Part shown: positions 7,058-14,309 of the stretch, one piece after another
Layout of the letters: each line of letters begins with the position of its first letter
How positions within the stretch are numbered: the first letter of the stretch is position 1
NCBI GenBank assembly: GCA_009693175.1
Contig: SHXT01000010.1
Span: 1 to 46,075 of the forward strand
Source: Candidatus Methylopumilus sp.
Lineage (GTDB): Bacteria; Pseudomonadota; Gammaproteobacteria; Burkholderiales; Methylophilaceae
Length of the DNA: 46,075 bases
Direction: 5' to 3'
Notes under the pieces: model-generated
What the model was told of the DNA's origin: nothing
Databases searched by the model: none
The model's input: the letters and a program-made list of their open reading frames with translations, nothing else
Made by a program: the position numbers and the translations under genes

Positions 7058-8314
7058 TTAGCTCGCGATAATTAACTGATCCCAGTTAGTTGTGTAGTTT
7101 CTTGATTTAAAATTAGCCCGCATTTCCCATTCTTTCTTAACACCTTCACTGCCCAGCCTTAATTTACCTTTCCATCTTTGATTGATGGTGTCCATAATCT
7201 TCATGCGTGAGTTTGAAATAGTGTCATTAAATAGACTGCCTTGGACTTTATGTTTAGAAATTAAATTACAAAGAGTGATGCCTGCTTTTTGATAGTTAAA
7301 ACCATCACGATAAATGTAATCTAGACCTAATAGAGCGGCACTCGTTAACACCATGGTGTCATCACTGGGCTGGAATAAAGGGATGTTAACTCCATTGGCA
7401 TATTGCTTCTTATCATCATGCTGGCTTGTTCTAATATAAACATATAGAGATGTCGCAACGGATTCTTGTTTTCTCATTCTTTCAGCTGCACGACTTGTGT
7501 AATAAGTAACAGCCTCTATGAGTTCACTTTTATCTTTGACTCGCCTACCAAAAGAACGCGACACCATAATTTCTTTATTGGGTTCTTCTACATCCTTTAA
7601 TTCCATGCACATCACGCCATTAAGTTCACGTACTGTTTTTTCAAGCACAATACTAAATTGTTGGCGTATATAGTCTGGATCTGCATGTTTTAAATTTAAA
7701 ACAGTCATGATGCCAAGTTGATTTAATTTGGGTGCAAGGCTTCTGCCAACACCCCAAACATCAGAAACTGGAATATGACTCATCCATGTATCAAGTGTGT
7801 CTTGGCCCATCACATTAAGGTTACATACACCTTTGAATGATGGATTCTTTTTAGCAATGTGATTGGCTAACTTAGATAATGTTTTAGTGGAACCAATACC
7901 GATAGAAACTGGAAGTCCTGTCCATTGTTTAATTTTAGTTTTGATTTGTTGACCATACTTAATAAGGTCTTTAGATTTAAATGTGGTTAAATCTAAAAAT
8001 GATTCGTCCACAGAATAGATTTCTTGATCTGGACTAAACTTAGATAATAAAGTCATCACACGATGGCTCATATCTAAATACAAAGTGTAATTAGATGAGA
8101 GAGTTGTGACATTTTCTTGGTGAGCAAACTCTTTAAGCTTAAACCATGGTGTTCCCATCTTAATGCCAAGTGCTTTAGCTTCATTTGAACGAGATATAGC
8201 ACATCCATCATTGTTGCTTAATACAACGACAGGTTTATTTTCTAGCCTGGGATTAAACGCTCTTTCACAGCTGACATAAAAGTTATTAACATCAATGAGG
8301 GCGATGGATTTCAT
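7058..8314 (-). CDS. umuC: DNA polymerase V catalytic subunit, Y-family (UmuC)
   Basis: An error-prone translesion DNA polymerase of 418 residues, full length for UmuC. N-terminal catalytic motifs are present: [17 protein letters not shown] (first metal-binding Asp and the steric-gate region) and [10 protein letters not shown] (Asp-Glu pair) around residues 100-107, followed by the helix-hairpin-helix and little-finger regions ([18 protein letters not shown]-type segment, then [11 protein letters not shown]). The C-terminal UmuC-specific extension is present ([20 protein letters not shown]). No umuD lies next to it, although pairs are usual, so UmuD' would have to come from elsewhere. I see no clear LexA box (CTGT-N8-ACAG) in the 124-base upstream gap. 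It is convergent with the receptor gene. Confidence 0.93.
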   Translation of the reverse strand: MKSIALIDVNNFYVSCERAFNPRLENKPVVVLSNNDGCAISRSNEAKALGIKMGTPWFKLKEFAHQENVTTLSSNYTLYLDMSHRVMTLLSKFSPDQEIYSVDESFLDLTTFKSKDLIKYGQQIKTKIKQWTGLPVSIGIGSTKTLSKLANHIAKKNPSFKGVCNLNVMGQDTLDTWMSHIPVSDVWGVGRSLAPKLNQLGIMTVLNLKHADPDYIRQQFSIVLEKTVRELNGVMCMELKDVEEPNKEIMVSRSFGRRVKDKSELIEAVTYYTSRAAERMRKQESVATSLYVYIRTSQHDDKKQYANGVNIPLFQPSDDTMVLTSAALLGLDYIYRDGFNYQKAGITLCNLISKHKVQGSLFNDTISNSRMKIMDTINQRWKGKLRLGSEGVKKEWEMRANFKSRNYTTNWDQLIIAS

Positions 8315-8344
8315 ATATTCATTTTAATAGAAATTTTTAGCTCC

Positions 8345-8370
8345 GGGGTATGCTAGAAAGTGTCAAAATT
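8345..8370. repeat. Short dispersed repeat, copy 2
   Basis: With the core GTATGCTAGAAAGTGTCAAA, it matches copy 1 (3269-3294) at 24 of 26 positions. It lies 31 bases upstream of the umuC start. Read on the minus strand it contains TTTTGACACTTT and TAGCATAC, so it may be regulatory. Confidence 0.7.
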
Positions 8371-8438
8371 AATGATTTTATTCTTGACAACTCCTAGCTC
8401 TAGACGTCAAGCTAACTTAAATTTAAATAGATAATACA

Positions 8439-8633
8439 ATGAACTTAAGAAAAAAATTAGCTAGAATTACATTTGTACTTTCTATACTGTCTTTAATATG
8501 GCTAATTCTAGGAATGTTTGAGTTTGTGCCATTTTTATTAAAACTGCCAAATGAAACAAGCTTAAGAGCCCATGCTTCTATGACAGTTATATTCTTACTT
8601 ATAGCATCATGGGGTTTCTGGAATGAAGGTTAA
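8439..8633 (+). CDS. Small two-helix membrane protein, unknown function
   Basis: This 64-residue protein has two predicted membrane helices: FVLSILSLIWLILGMFEFVP at about 12-31 and MTVIFLLIASWGFW at about 48-61. No family was recognised. It is the first of three consecutive tiny genes on the plus strand, separated from the next by 33 bases. Its lack of any overlapping alternative gene and the conserved spacing to well-formed ribosome sites downstream support it being real. Confidence 0.5.
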   Translation: MNLRKKLARITFVLSILSLIWLILGMFEFVPFLLKLPNETSLRAHASMTVIFLLIASWGFWNEG

Positions 8634-8666
8634 TTTTAATTTAATCACTAAAAAAAGGAAAAAATA

Positions 8667-8837
8667 ATGCTTAAGATGTCTGATAAATGTATTTTAATTT
8701 CAGTTTTTGTAGCTTTTATAACAACAGCATATTTATGGTTCAATGGCCAAAAAGAAGAGGGCCTATTTACGGCGACATGGATACCTTCAATTTTAACTTT
8801 TGCCATTTACTTTAAAGTTATTACTAGAAAGGATTAA
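8667..8837 (+). CDS. Small membrane protein (56 aa), unknown function
   Basis: The reading frame begins MLKMSDKCILISVFVAFITT and ends KVITRKD at 8837. It has two hydrophobic segments (ILISVFVAFITTAYLWF and WIPSILTFAIYFKVI) joined by a short polar linker (NGQKEEG). A good ribosome site (AAAAGGAA) lies 6-8 bases before the ATG at 8667. No family was recognised. The next small gene starts only two bases after this stop, so they are almost certainly co-translated. Confidence 0.5.
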   Translation: MLKMSDKCILISVFVAFITTAYLWFNGQKEEGLFTATWIPSILTFAIYFKVITRKD

Positions 8838-8839
8838 TC

Positions 8840-8968
8840 ATGAATGATCCAGTCATATTTTACACAGGATTATTTTGCTTCATAATGGTAATTTTTGGAG
8901 TCGTTTTGACTGTGCAAGAGTTTAATAATATTAAAATGAAGGAAAAGTTAAAAGCTAAGAGAAGGTAA
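8840..8968 (+). CDS. Single-helix membrane protein (42 aa), unknown function
   Basis: The reading frame begins MNDPVIFYTGLFCFIMVIFG and ends with a basic tail, KMKEKLKAKRR. There is one membrane helix (about residues 6-26) with an outside N-terminus predicted by the positive-inside rule. AAGGA lies just before the ATG, inside the end of the previous gene. Such single-helix peptides often serve as small subunits of a larger membrane complex, but no partner is visible here. Confidence 0.45.
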   Translation: MNDPVIFYTGLFCFIMVIFGVVLTVQEFNNIKMKEKLKAKRR

Positions 8969-9021
8969 AATTAATATAAGAATTGTTGAATAGTATTTTT
9001 ATCATTAAATCGTCAACTCTT

Positions 9022-9068
9022 AAAAAAAAGATTAGCTCTAAATAACTCAGGGGTGAGATTTAGAGCTA
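9022..9068 (-). terminator. Rho-independent terminator for the MORN-repeat gene
   Basis: TAGCTCTAAAT (9033-9043) pairs perfectly with ATTTAGAGCTA (9058-9068), with an inner CTCA/TGAG stem and a GGGG loop. On the minus strand it is followed by eight T (9029-9022). It lies about 160 bases after the stop of the gene ending at 9227 and is the best-formed terminator in the accessory region. Confidence 0.8.
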
Positions 9069-9226
9069 GTCAGGCAATATTTCAGCTTATTGCTTACTTT
9101 ATAAGACTACATAAAAAGATAAAAATTCGATTTTTTTTAGGGCTACAACTCATTATAGATGTAATGTTTAATTTATGATATAAATCAATAAGTTAGATTA
9201 AAAACTTTTGATGCTAAGTAGAGAAA

Positions 9227-9691
9227 CTAGTTCACTGGCTTGTTGTCTTTATATAAGGTTTTAGATTTAATATTGCCATTTCTTTCCCAATAAGTTTCAT
9301 ATCCAATTTTTTCACCATTTACAAAATTAGATTCAGAACGTTTGACACCGTTGTCATACCAAAGCGAAAACAAACCATCTTCTTTACCATCTTTATAATG
9401 AGCTTCCAATTTTAGTTGGCCATTTTCAAACCACTGATTCCATATACCATCTTCCCTATCATTTTTATAAGTCGTTTGAATATATTTACCGCCGCTGATA
9501 TACCAAAAAATTTCTAGACCTTCTTTTTTGCCATCGATATAGTTCAGCTCATATTTTGGGTTCTCGTTGTGATACTTTTCAGTATATTTACCTGTTAATG
9601 GTTTTTCTGCTGATTCATTTGCATAAGAAGTGAAAAAAGTGAGAAGTAGACTTAAGCAAAAATATAAGTTAATGGGTTTAAAAATTTTCAT
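9227..9691 (-). CDS. Exported MORN-variant (YwqK-like) repeat protein
   Basis: The 154-residue protein has a signal peptide (residues 1-24, ending in SYA) followed by at least five repeats of the MORN_2/YwqK type, recognisable by NGQLKLEAHYKDGKEDG, NGVKRSESNFVNGEKIG and NGNIKSKTLYKDNKP. These short beta-hairpin repeats are common in exported or surface proteins of Gram-negatives; although the family is named after a putative antitoxin, no toxin partner is seen here. The function is unknown. It is 14 bases downstream of the next exported protein gene and probably forms an operon with it, ending at the terminator at 9022-9068. Confidence 0.8.
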   Translation of the reverse strand: MKIFKPINLYFCLSLLLTFFTSYANESAEKPLTGKYTEKYHNENPKYELNYIDGKKEGLEIFWYISGGKYIQTTYKNDREDGIWNQWFENGQLKLEAHYKDGKEDGLFSLWYDNGVKRSESNFVNGEKIGYETYWERNGNIKSKTLYKDNKPVN

Positions 9692-9705
9692 GAAGAAATA
9701 TTACC

Positions 9706-10098
9706 TTAACTCGCTAAACAGCTTTTAGAGTAATCTTTAGTTTGCTTAAGGGAAGCTTTAAGATCCTCACGTGGATAAAAGTGAGGTTCTTCGAGGTAAA
9801 GCTCTTCAATTTCTTTACAGTTTTGATTGTCCAGTTTATTCACGCTTGCGATGAAGCAAGAAGGATTATATTTAATTAATTCTTCAAGAATGGCCGCATA
9901 TTTTGACTTTTTTTCTTGATCAGTGGTGTTTTGAAGTGCTTTTTTTATAAATTGGCCAAGCTGATCAGAGTCCATACATTGGTTCATTCGACTAATGAAA
10001 GCTTTTTGATTCTCGAGCTTTTGTATGTCTATATTTTTGTCAGTAACGGCTAATAGCTTTATACTTAAAGCTAGAATTAAGAAAAAGAGAACTTTCAT
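9706..10098 (-). CDS. Small exported protein with four cysteines, unknown function
   Basis: This 130-residue protein has a signal peptide (MKVLFFLILALSIKLLAV) and a charged, helical mature part. Four cysteines (in MNQCMDS, NPSCFIA, NQNCKEI and SKSCLAS) could form two disulfides in the periplasm. No domain was recognised. It is immediately upstream of the MORN-repeat gene on the same strand, so they are probably co-expressed. Composition matches the AT-rich surroundings. Confidence 0.6.
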   Translation of the reverse strand: MKVLFFLILALSIKLLAVTDKNIDIQKLENQKAFISRMNQCMDSDQLGQFIKKALQNTTDQEKKSKYAAILEELIKYNPSCFIASVNKLDNQNCKEIEELYLEEPHFYPREDLKASLKQTKDYSKSCLAS

Positions 10099-10235
10099 AA
10101 GATACCTATATGAATTAAATGCTTCTTTGTCTTATTTTTTTTGAAAAAGTTCGCAAAAATAAATAAAGATTAGTGTGCCAATAAATTAAATATTATTTAT
10201 ATCCCTATTATTACAATTGAATGGATGATTAATAC

Positions 10236-10520
10236 TTAAATATTCTCAATATTTATTTTGTTGCACTTTTTATCATATAGATTTGTGATTTGATTGGTGA
10301 GCTTTTGATTGCCTGACTGATTAATAAAAAATCGGCTAATATGTAAAAGCTCACAACCTCTCACAGCGTTTGCTTTTTTAAATTCAAAGTCAGCTTGATC
10401 TAAAAAATCTTTTGCATAAGAAATAATGCGACTATTATCGTCAACAGCTACACTGTTACATACAGCGAAAACTTCGCTTGTTATGAAAACAAAAAAGATT
10501 GTGCATGCAATTTTAATCAT
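10236..10520 (-). CDS. Small exported protein with three cysteines, unknown function
   Basis: The 94-residue protein starts with a signal peptide (MIKIACTIFFVFITSEVFA) followed by a short helical body with Cys in AVCNSV, VRGCELL and KKCNKI. No family was recognised. It is the most upstream of three small exported genes on the minus strand (9227-10520); the 137-base gap to the next one contains only AT-rich sequence. It is divergent from the SGNH hydrolase gene. Confidence 0.5.
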   Translation of the reverse strand: MIKIACTIFFVFITSEVFAVCNSVAVDDNSRIISYAKDFLDQADFEFKKANAVRGCELLHISRFFINQSGNQKLTNQITNLYDKKCNKINIENI

Positions 10521-10580
10521 AGATATTATCTTCTACTTAATTCACACTATTTTCAAGTCATTTTTAAGCTACTTTTACAA

Positions 10581-10586
10581 TATAAT
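10581..10586 (+). promoter_or_regulatory. Perfect -10 box TATAAT placing transcription start at the hydrolase ATG
   Basis: TATAAT ends seven bases before the ATG at 10594. A start site 7-8 bases downstream would fall on or next to the A of the ATG, predicting a leaderless mRNA. No Shine-Dalgarno-like sequence and no good -35 are visible. Confidence 0.45.
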
Positions 10587-10593
10587 TATTTAG

Positions 10594-11229
10594 ATGAAAC
10601 ATATCCTTGTTTATTCAGATTCGATTGCATGGGGCATTATTCCTATGACGCGTAATCGATTTCCATTCCATCAAAGATGGCCTGGTATTTTAGAAATGAA
10701 TCTTAATCAATTGGGCAAGGATGTTCGCGTGATTGAAGATTGTTTAAATGGCAGGCGAACTATTTATGATGACCCTATAAGGCCTGGACGTAATGGTCTT
10801 ATCGGTTTATCTGAACGTATTGAAGTTAATTCTCCAGTTGAGTTGGTTATCTTAATGCTAGGCACAAATGATTTTCAGGCTAACTACAACCATACTGCTT
10901 TAGATGCTGCAAAAGGCATGAAAAGATTAATTCATGCGGTACGCGAAACAAATTTAGAGCCAGGCATGTTAATACCTAAAATACTTGTCATTGCACCACC
11001 ACCAATACTAGAACCTAAAGGTGATATTGCATTGAAATTTAAAGATGGCGATAAAAAATGTATGGGGCTCGCTGAAGCTTACGAGCAATTATGTAGAGAA
11101 GAACAATGTGATTTTTTTGATGCTGGGAAAATCACTACTTCTAGCGTAGTAGATGGTGTTCATTTTGATCTTAATCAACATGCGATTTTTGGTCAGGCAA
11201 TATCAGAACATCTTACACATTTAATTTAA
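10594..11229 (+). CDS. SGNH/GDSL-family hydrolase (esterase or lipase-like)
   Basis: This 211-residue protein has no signal peptide and is cytoplasmic. Block I is YSDSIAWG with the nucleophile Ser at residue 9 (SDS instead of the common GDS). Gly is conserved in block II, block III is MLGTNDF with the oxyanion Asn, and block V is DGVHFDLNQH with the catalytic Asp and His. This is the arylesterase/acyl-esterase type seen in many proteobacteria; the physiological ester is unknown. It appears to be transcribed alone, from a promoter so close that the message may lack a leader. It is convergent with the Cys-rich protein, whose stop lies directly after its own. Confidence 0.88.
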   Translation: MKHILVYSDSIAWGIIPMTRNRFPFHQRWPGILEMNLNQLGKDVRVIEDCLNGRRTIYDDPIRPGRNGLIGLSERIEVNSPVELVILMLGTNDFQANYNHTALDAAKGMKRLIHAVRETNLEPGMLIPKILVIAPPPILEPKGDIALKFKDGDKKCMGLAEAYEQLCREEQCDFFDAGKITTSSVVDGVHFDLNQHAIFGQAISEHLTHLI

Positions 11230-11430
11230 TTAACCGTCAAAACTTTTGGTAGGCTTAAGACAATTTACGCATAAACAACTGTTTTGATTATTAAGTTTAG
11301 ATAATAATTCTTGATTAGCACTAACGTTATAACACCAACATTTCTTTATATCTTTTTCACCTTGTGCAATAACGCATTGATTAGCTTTTCCGCATAAAGG
11401 GCAGGTGAGTTGAGTATTTGATTTTTTCAT
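11230..11430 (-). CDS. Cysteine-rich CWC-family protein
   Basis: This 66-residue protein carries paired cysteines, CPLCGKANQC near the start, KCWCYN in the middle and CLCVNC near the end, the pattern of the small 'cysteine-rich CWC' proteins of proteobacteria, which look like zinc-binding domains. The biochemical role is unknown. Its stop codon directly abuts that of the convergent hydrolase (11229/11230), and its last codons coincide with the GTCAAAACTTTTG word found elsewhere in the window. Confidence 0.75.
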   Translation of the reverse strand: MKKSNTQLTCPLCGKANQCVIAQGEKDIKKCWCYNVSANQELLSKLNNQNSCLCVNCLKPTKSFDG

Positions 11431-11472
11431 CTTAAGTTTAAGATATTCGTTAAAAATTTTGACAGGTCAATG

Positions 11473-12120
11473 TTAAAATTTATTCCAGCTTCCATAAGAT
11501 TGAAATTTATCAATCACATCATTCATCTCTTCATCAGAAAGAATAATAGGTAATCCTATTTGCATTGCGTAAGTATATTGCTCACAAAGTCGTTCAACTT
11601 CATGGGTAATATTTAATGCATCTTCGATATCATGTCCTATGGCAATCATTCCGTGATTTGCAAGTAAACAAGCTTTGCGCCCTTCAAGCGCTTTTAAGGT
11701 AGCATTTGATAATTCTTGTGTTCCAAATAATTTATATTGACTACATCGAATAGAGTTGCCTCCTGCGACAGCAATCATGTAATGAAATGCAGGTATATCT
11801 TGCCTAAAAAGACTTAAAGTAGTCGCAAAAGTAGAATGGGTATGTATCACAACATTCGCATCTGAACGTAGCTTTAAAATATCATGATGAAAACGCCATT
11901 CACTTGAGGGTTCGCGTGCTGGTTTTTGATTGGATTTAATATGACCTTCAAAATTCATCCATACCATATCTTCTTCTGTCATTTTTTTTGGATTTAATCC
12001 TGAAGGTGTTATAAAAAATCCGTTGTCATGACGTAGGCTGCAATTTCCAGATGAACCTTCATTTAAGCCAGAGCTCTGAAGATGCAGTGTGAGTTGAAGC
12101 AATTGTTGTTGAGATGTCAT
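11473..12120 (-). CDS. Class II aldolase, probable 5-methylthioribulose-1-phosphate (fuculose-phosphate-like) aldolase
   Basis: A zinc-dependent aldolase/adducin-fold enzyme of 215 residues. The residues match E. coli fuculose-phosphate aldolase almost position for position: Glu74 in PSSEWRFH, His93 and His95 in VIHTHS, and His156 in LANHGM. It overlaps mtnA by an ATGA junction (start 12120, mtnA stop 12117), so the pair is translationally coupled. The product of MtnA is 5-methylthioribulose-1-phosphate. In the DHAP shunt a class II aldolase splits this into dihydroxyacetone phosphate and methylthioacetaldehyde; in the classical pathway the related MtnB dehydrates it. The FucA-like residue pattern and the absence of mtnC, mtnD or mtnE nearby favour the aldolase, but MtnB cannot be excluded by eye. 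Confidence 0.8.
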   Translation of the reverse strand: MTSQQQLLQLTLHLQSSGLNEGSSGNCSLRHDNGFFITPSGLNPKKMTEEDMVWMNFEGHIKSNQKPAREPSSEWRFHHDILKLRSDANVVIHTHSTFATTLSLFRQDIPAFHYMIAVAGGNSIRCSQYKLFGTQELSNATLKALEGRKACLLANHGMIAIGHDIEDALNITHEVERLCEQYTYAMQIGLPIILSDEEMNDVIDKFQSYGSWNKF

Positions 12121-13187
12121 TGAGAATAAATTGATTCTAATTCCTGCGGTGAGTAAATACCATCTTCAGTAATAATTTTTGTAACATATTTATGTGGTGT
12201 AATATCAAATGCAGGATTATATGCACGCGTTCCATGAGGTGCAATTTGAATTTGTGTTAATTCATTATTTTGATTTAACCCTTGCATCATTAACACCTCT
12301 TCTTCATGTCGAGATTCAATAGGAATATCAAAAAAGTTTTTTTTAGCATCTTTATCAATTGTCGACGAGGGGGCTGCTACATAAAAAGGGATATTGTTTT
12401 CATATGCAGCAATTGCTTTTAAGTAAGTACCAATTTTATTACATACGTCACCTCGCATAGAAACTCGATCCGCACCTACAATGACTAGATCCACTTCCCC
12501 TTTTTGCATTAAATAACCACCCGTATTATCGCTAATTAATGTATGGGGTATATTTTGTTGTGCCAATTCCCAGGTTGTAAGATGTGCACCTTGATTGCGC
12601 GGTCTTGTTTCATCTACCCATACATGAAGATTAATACCTTTTTCGTGAGCATAATAAATAGGGCTTAAAGCTGTTCCATGATCAACGGTTGCCAACCAGC
12701 CAGCATTGCAATGTGTCAATATTTGCAATGTTTTTTTATTTAATAAACCTTCTATGAGATTTAAACCATTTTTACCAATTGATTGGTTAGTGGCTACATC
12801 TTCATCTAACATTTTTTGTGATAAAGACCACGCTACATCAAAACGTTTTCCAGGAGATATCGATCGGAGCTCATCATTCATGCGGTCTAAAGCCCATTGG
12901 AGATTAATGGCTGTAGGTCTTGATTGAAAAAGATTTAGTGATGCTTCTTTTAATGTATCGTCTGAAGGGTCATTTTTCATAGCTAATGCAATACCATAGG
13001 CCGCTGTAACTCCTATAAGAGGGGCACCACGAACCTGCATAATTTTGATTGCATTGATAGCTTCATCGAGGGAGTGAAGTGTTCTGGTAATAAAATGGTG
13101 AGGAAGTTTTGTTTGGTCAATAATATGTACTATGAATTCATTTGAATCAGGCCATATTGTTTGAAAATGCTTACCATTAACTTTCAT
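12117..13187 (-). CDS. mtnA: S-methyl-5-thioribose-1-phosphate isomerase
   Basis: Converts 5-methylthioribose-1-phosphate to 5-methylthioribulose-1-phosphate, in the recycling of methylthioadenosine left by polyamine synthesis. The protein is 356 residues, normal for MtnA. Family motifs are visible: IMQVRGAPLIGVTAAYG around residues 50-66, HCNAGWLATVDHGTALSP with the catalytic Cys, DETRPRNQGAHLTTWEL, and VGADRVSMRGDVCNKIGTY with the catalytic Asp. It is first in a two-gene operon with the aldolase. No MTA phosphorylase, nucleosidase or mtnK is in this window. A polyamine-forming amino-acid decarboxylase is encoded at 41671-43911, which fits a need for this salvage. Confidence 0.93.
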   Translation of the reverse strand: MKVNGKHFQTIWPDSNEFIVHIIDQTKLPHHFITRTLHSLDEAINAIKIMQVRGAPLIGVTAAYGIALAMKNDPSDDTLKEASLNLFQSRPTAINLQWALDRMNDELRSISPGKRFDVAWSLSQKMLDEDVATNQSIGKNGLNLIEGLLNKKTLQILTHCNAGWLATVDHGTALSPIYYAHEKGINLHVWVDETRPRNQGAHLTTWELAQQNIPHTLISDNTGGYLMQKGEVDLVIVGADRVSMRGDVCNKIGTYLKAIAAYENNIPFYVAAPSSTIDKDAKKNFFDIPIESRHEEEVLMMQGLNQNNELTQIQIAPHGTRAYNPAFDITPHKYVTKIITEDGIYSPQELESIYSQ

Positions 13188-13221
13188 ATCAGTAATCCTT
13201 AATAGCTCTAATGATAGTTAT

Positions 13222-14277
13222 TCATCGAGAAGTAAACATTTTACTTGAGATCATTGTTTTTAGAATGACGCTAGACGCTTCAGTAATATTCTTTGGATTA
13301 TAACCTCCCTCAAGCATAAACATAATACGATGGGATGCGTATTTTTTGGCAATACCCAATAAAATTTCAGTAGCTTCTTGATATCCTTTATTTGTGTAAT
13401 TAAGTTGCCCTAAAGGGTCATTTTCGTGTGCGTCAAATCCTGATGAAACTAATATAAATTCTGGCTTAAATTTTTGCATAGCGGGAATAAGATTCTCTTC
13501 CAAACCCTTAATAAATTCTTTATCACCCGCGCCTTTCGGTAAGTCAATATTTAAATTAAAGCCATATCCTTCATTTGCTCCTTTTTCTGAAGATCTTCCA
13601 GTGCCAGGGTAAAAAGGATGTTGGTGAATACTGAAATAAAAAACTGAATCGTCATCATAAAAAATATCTTGAGTGCCATTGCCATGATGAACATCATAAT
13701 CAACAATCAGTATTCGTTTTAATCCATATTGTTTTTGTAGGTATCTTGCAACAATTGCAATATTATTAAAAACACAAAATCCCATGCCACGATTTGATGT
13801 TGCATGATGACCAGGAGGACGAACAAAAGCGAATGCTGATAAAGATTTTTTTGTCATAACCTGATTCGCTCCCTCAATACCAGCACCAACAGATAGTGTT
13901 GCGACATCAAAAGTCTTTTTAGAAATGACTGTATCGCCAGTACTCAAATATTTTGTAGTATTGCCTAGAGAACTAATTTCATTCTTTACAAGATTTACGT
14001 ATTCTTTGTCATGCACCAAATTCAATATCTCATCTGAAGCCCTATTAAATAGAGGCCATGAAAGGTGTTTTTTTAATTCCAGATCTTCTTTCAAATATTG
14101 AATTACAGAAATTAGACGATCAGGATTTTCGGGATGATTAGGTCCAGTATCATGAAGAAGAAATTCATCGCTATATAAAATAGCTACCATAGGTTGTTTA
14201 TGTTCAGATTCGGCATGTATATTTGTTACATAAAGTAAATGTATAAAAAATAAAAAAGATTTATAGATTGTTTTCAT
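13222..14277 (-). CDS. Exported histone-deacetylase-fold amidohydrolase
   Basis: This 351-residue protein belongs to the arginase/deacetylase superfamily of zinc hydrolases, which remove acetyl groups from acetylated amines in bacteria. The chemistry residues are present: GHHATSNRGMGFCVFNN (paired catalytic His), VDYDVHHGNGTQD (zinc Asp and His) and VSSGFDAHENDPLG (second zinc Asp). The first 22 residues (MKTIYKSFLFFIHLLYVTNI, then HA) look like a Sec signal peptide, which is unusual since most bacterial members are cytoplasmic. It may act on acetylpolyamines or other acetylated compounds in the periplasm; that is inference. It stands between mtnA and msrQ on the same strand, with 34 bases to mtnA, so a transcript including both is possible. 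Confidence 0.88.
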   Translation of the reverse strand: MKTIYKSFLFFIHLLYVTNIHAESEHKQPMVAILYSDEFLLHDTGPNHPENPDRLISVIQYLKEDLELKKHLSWPLFNRASDEILNLVHDKEYVNLVKNEISSLGNTTKYLSTGDTVISKKTFDVATLSVGAGIEGANQVMTKKSLSAFAFVRPPGHHATSNRGMGFCVFNNIAIVARYLQKQYGLKRILIVDYDVHHGNGTQDIFYDDDSVFYFSIHQHPFYPGTGRSSEKGANEGYGFNLNIDLPKGAGDKEFIKGLEENLIPAMQKFKPEFILVSSGFDAHENDPLGQLNYTNKGYQEATEILLGIAKKYASHRIMFMLEGGYNPKNITEASSVILKTMISSKMFTSR

Positions 14278-14309
14278 AAAAGCTCAATATATCAAATTAT
14301 TTTGATATT

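Noticed and set aside
8345-8370. Sigma-54 promoter in the dispersed repeat
   Set aside because: The minus strand reads TTGACAC then TAGCA, but the GG is replaced by GA and the spacing to GC is one base short.
9227-9691. Toxin-antitoxin system based on the YwqK name
   Set aside because: The protein is an exported MORN-repeat protein and neither neighbour resembles a toxin; the family name alone is not evidence.
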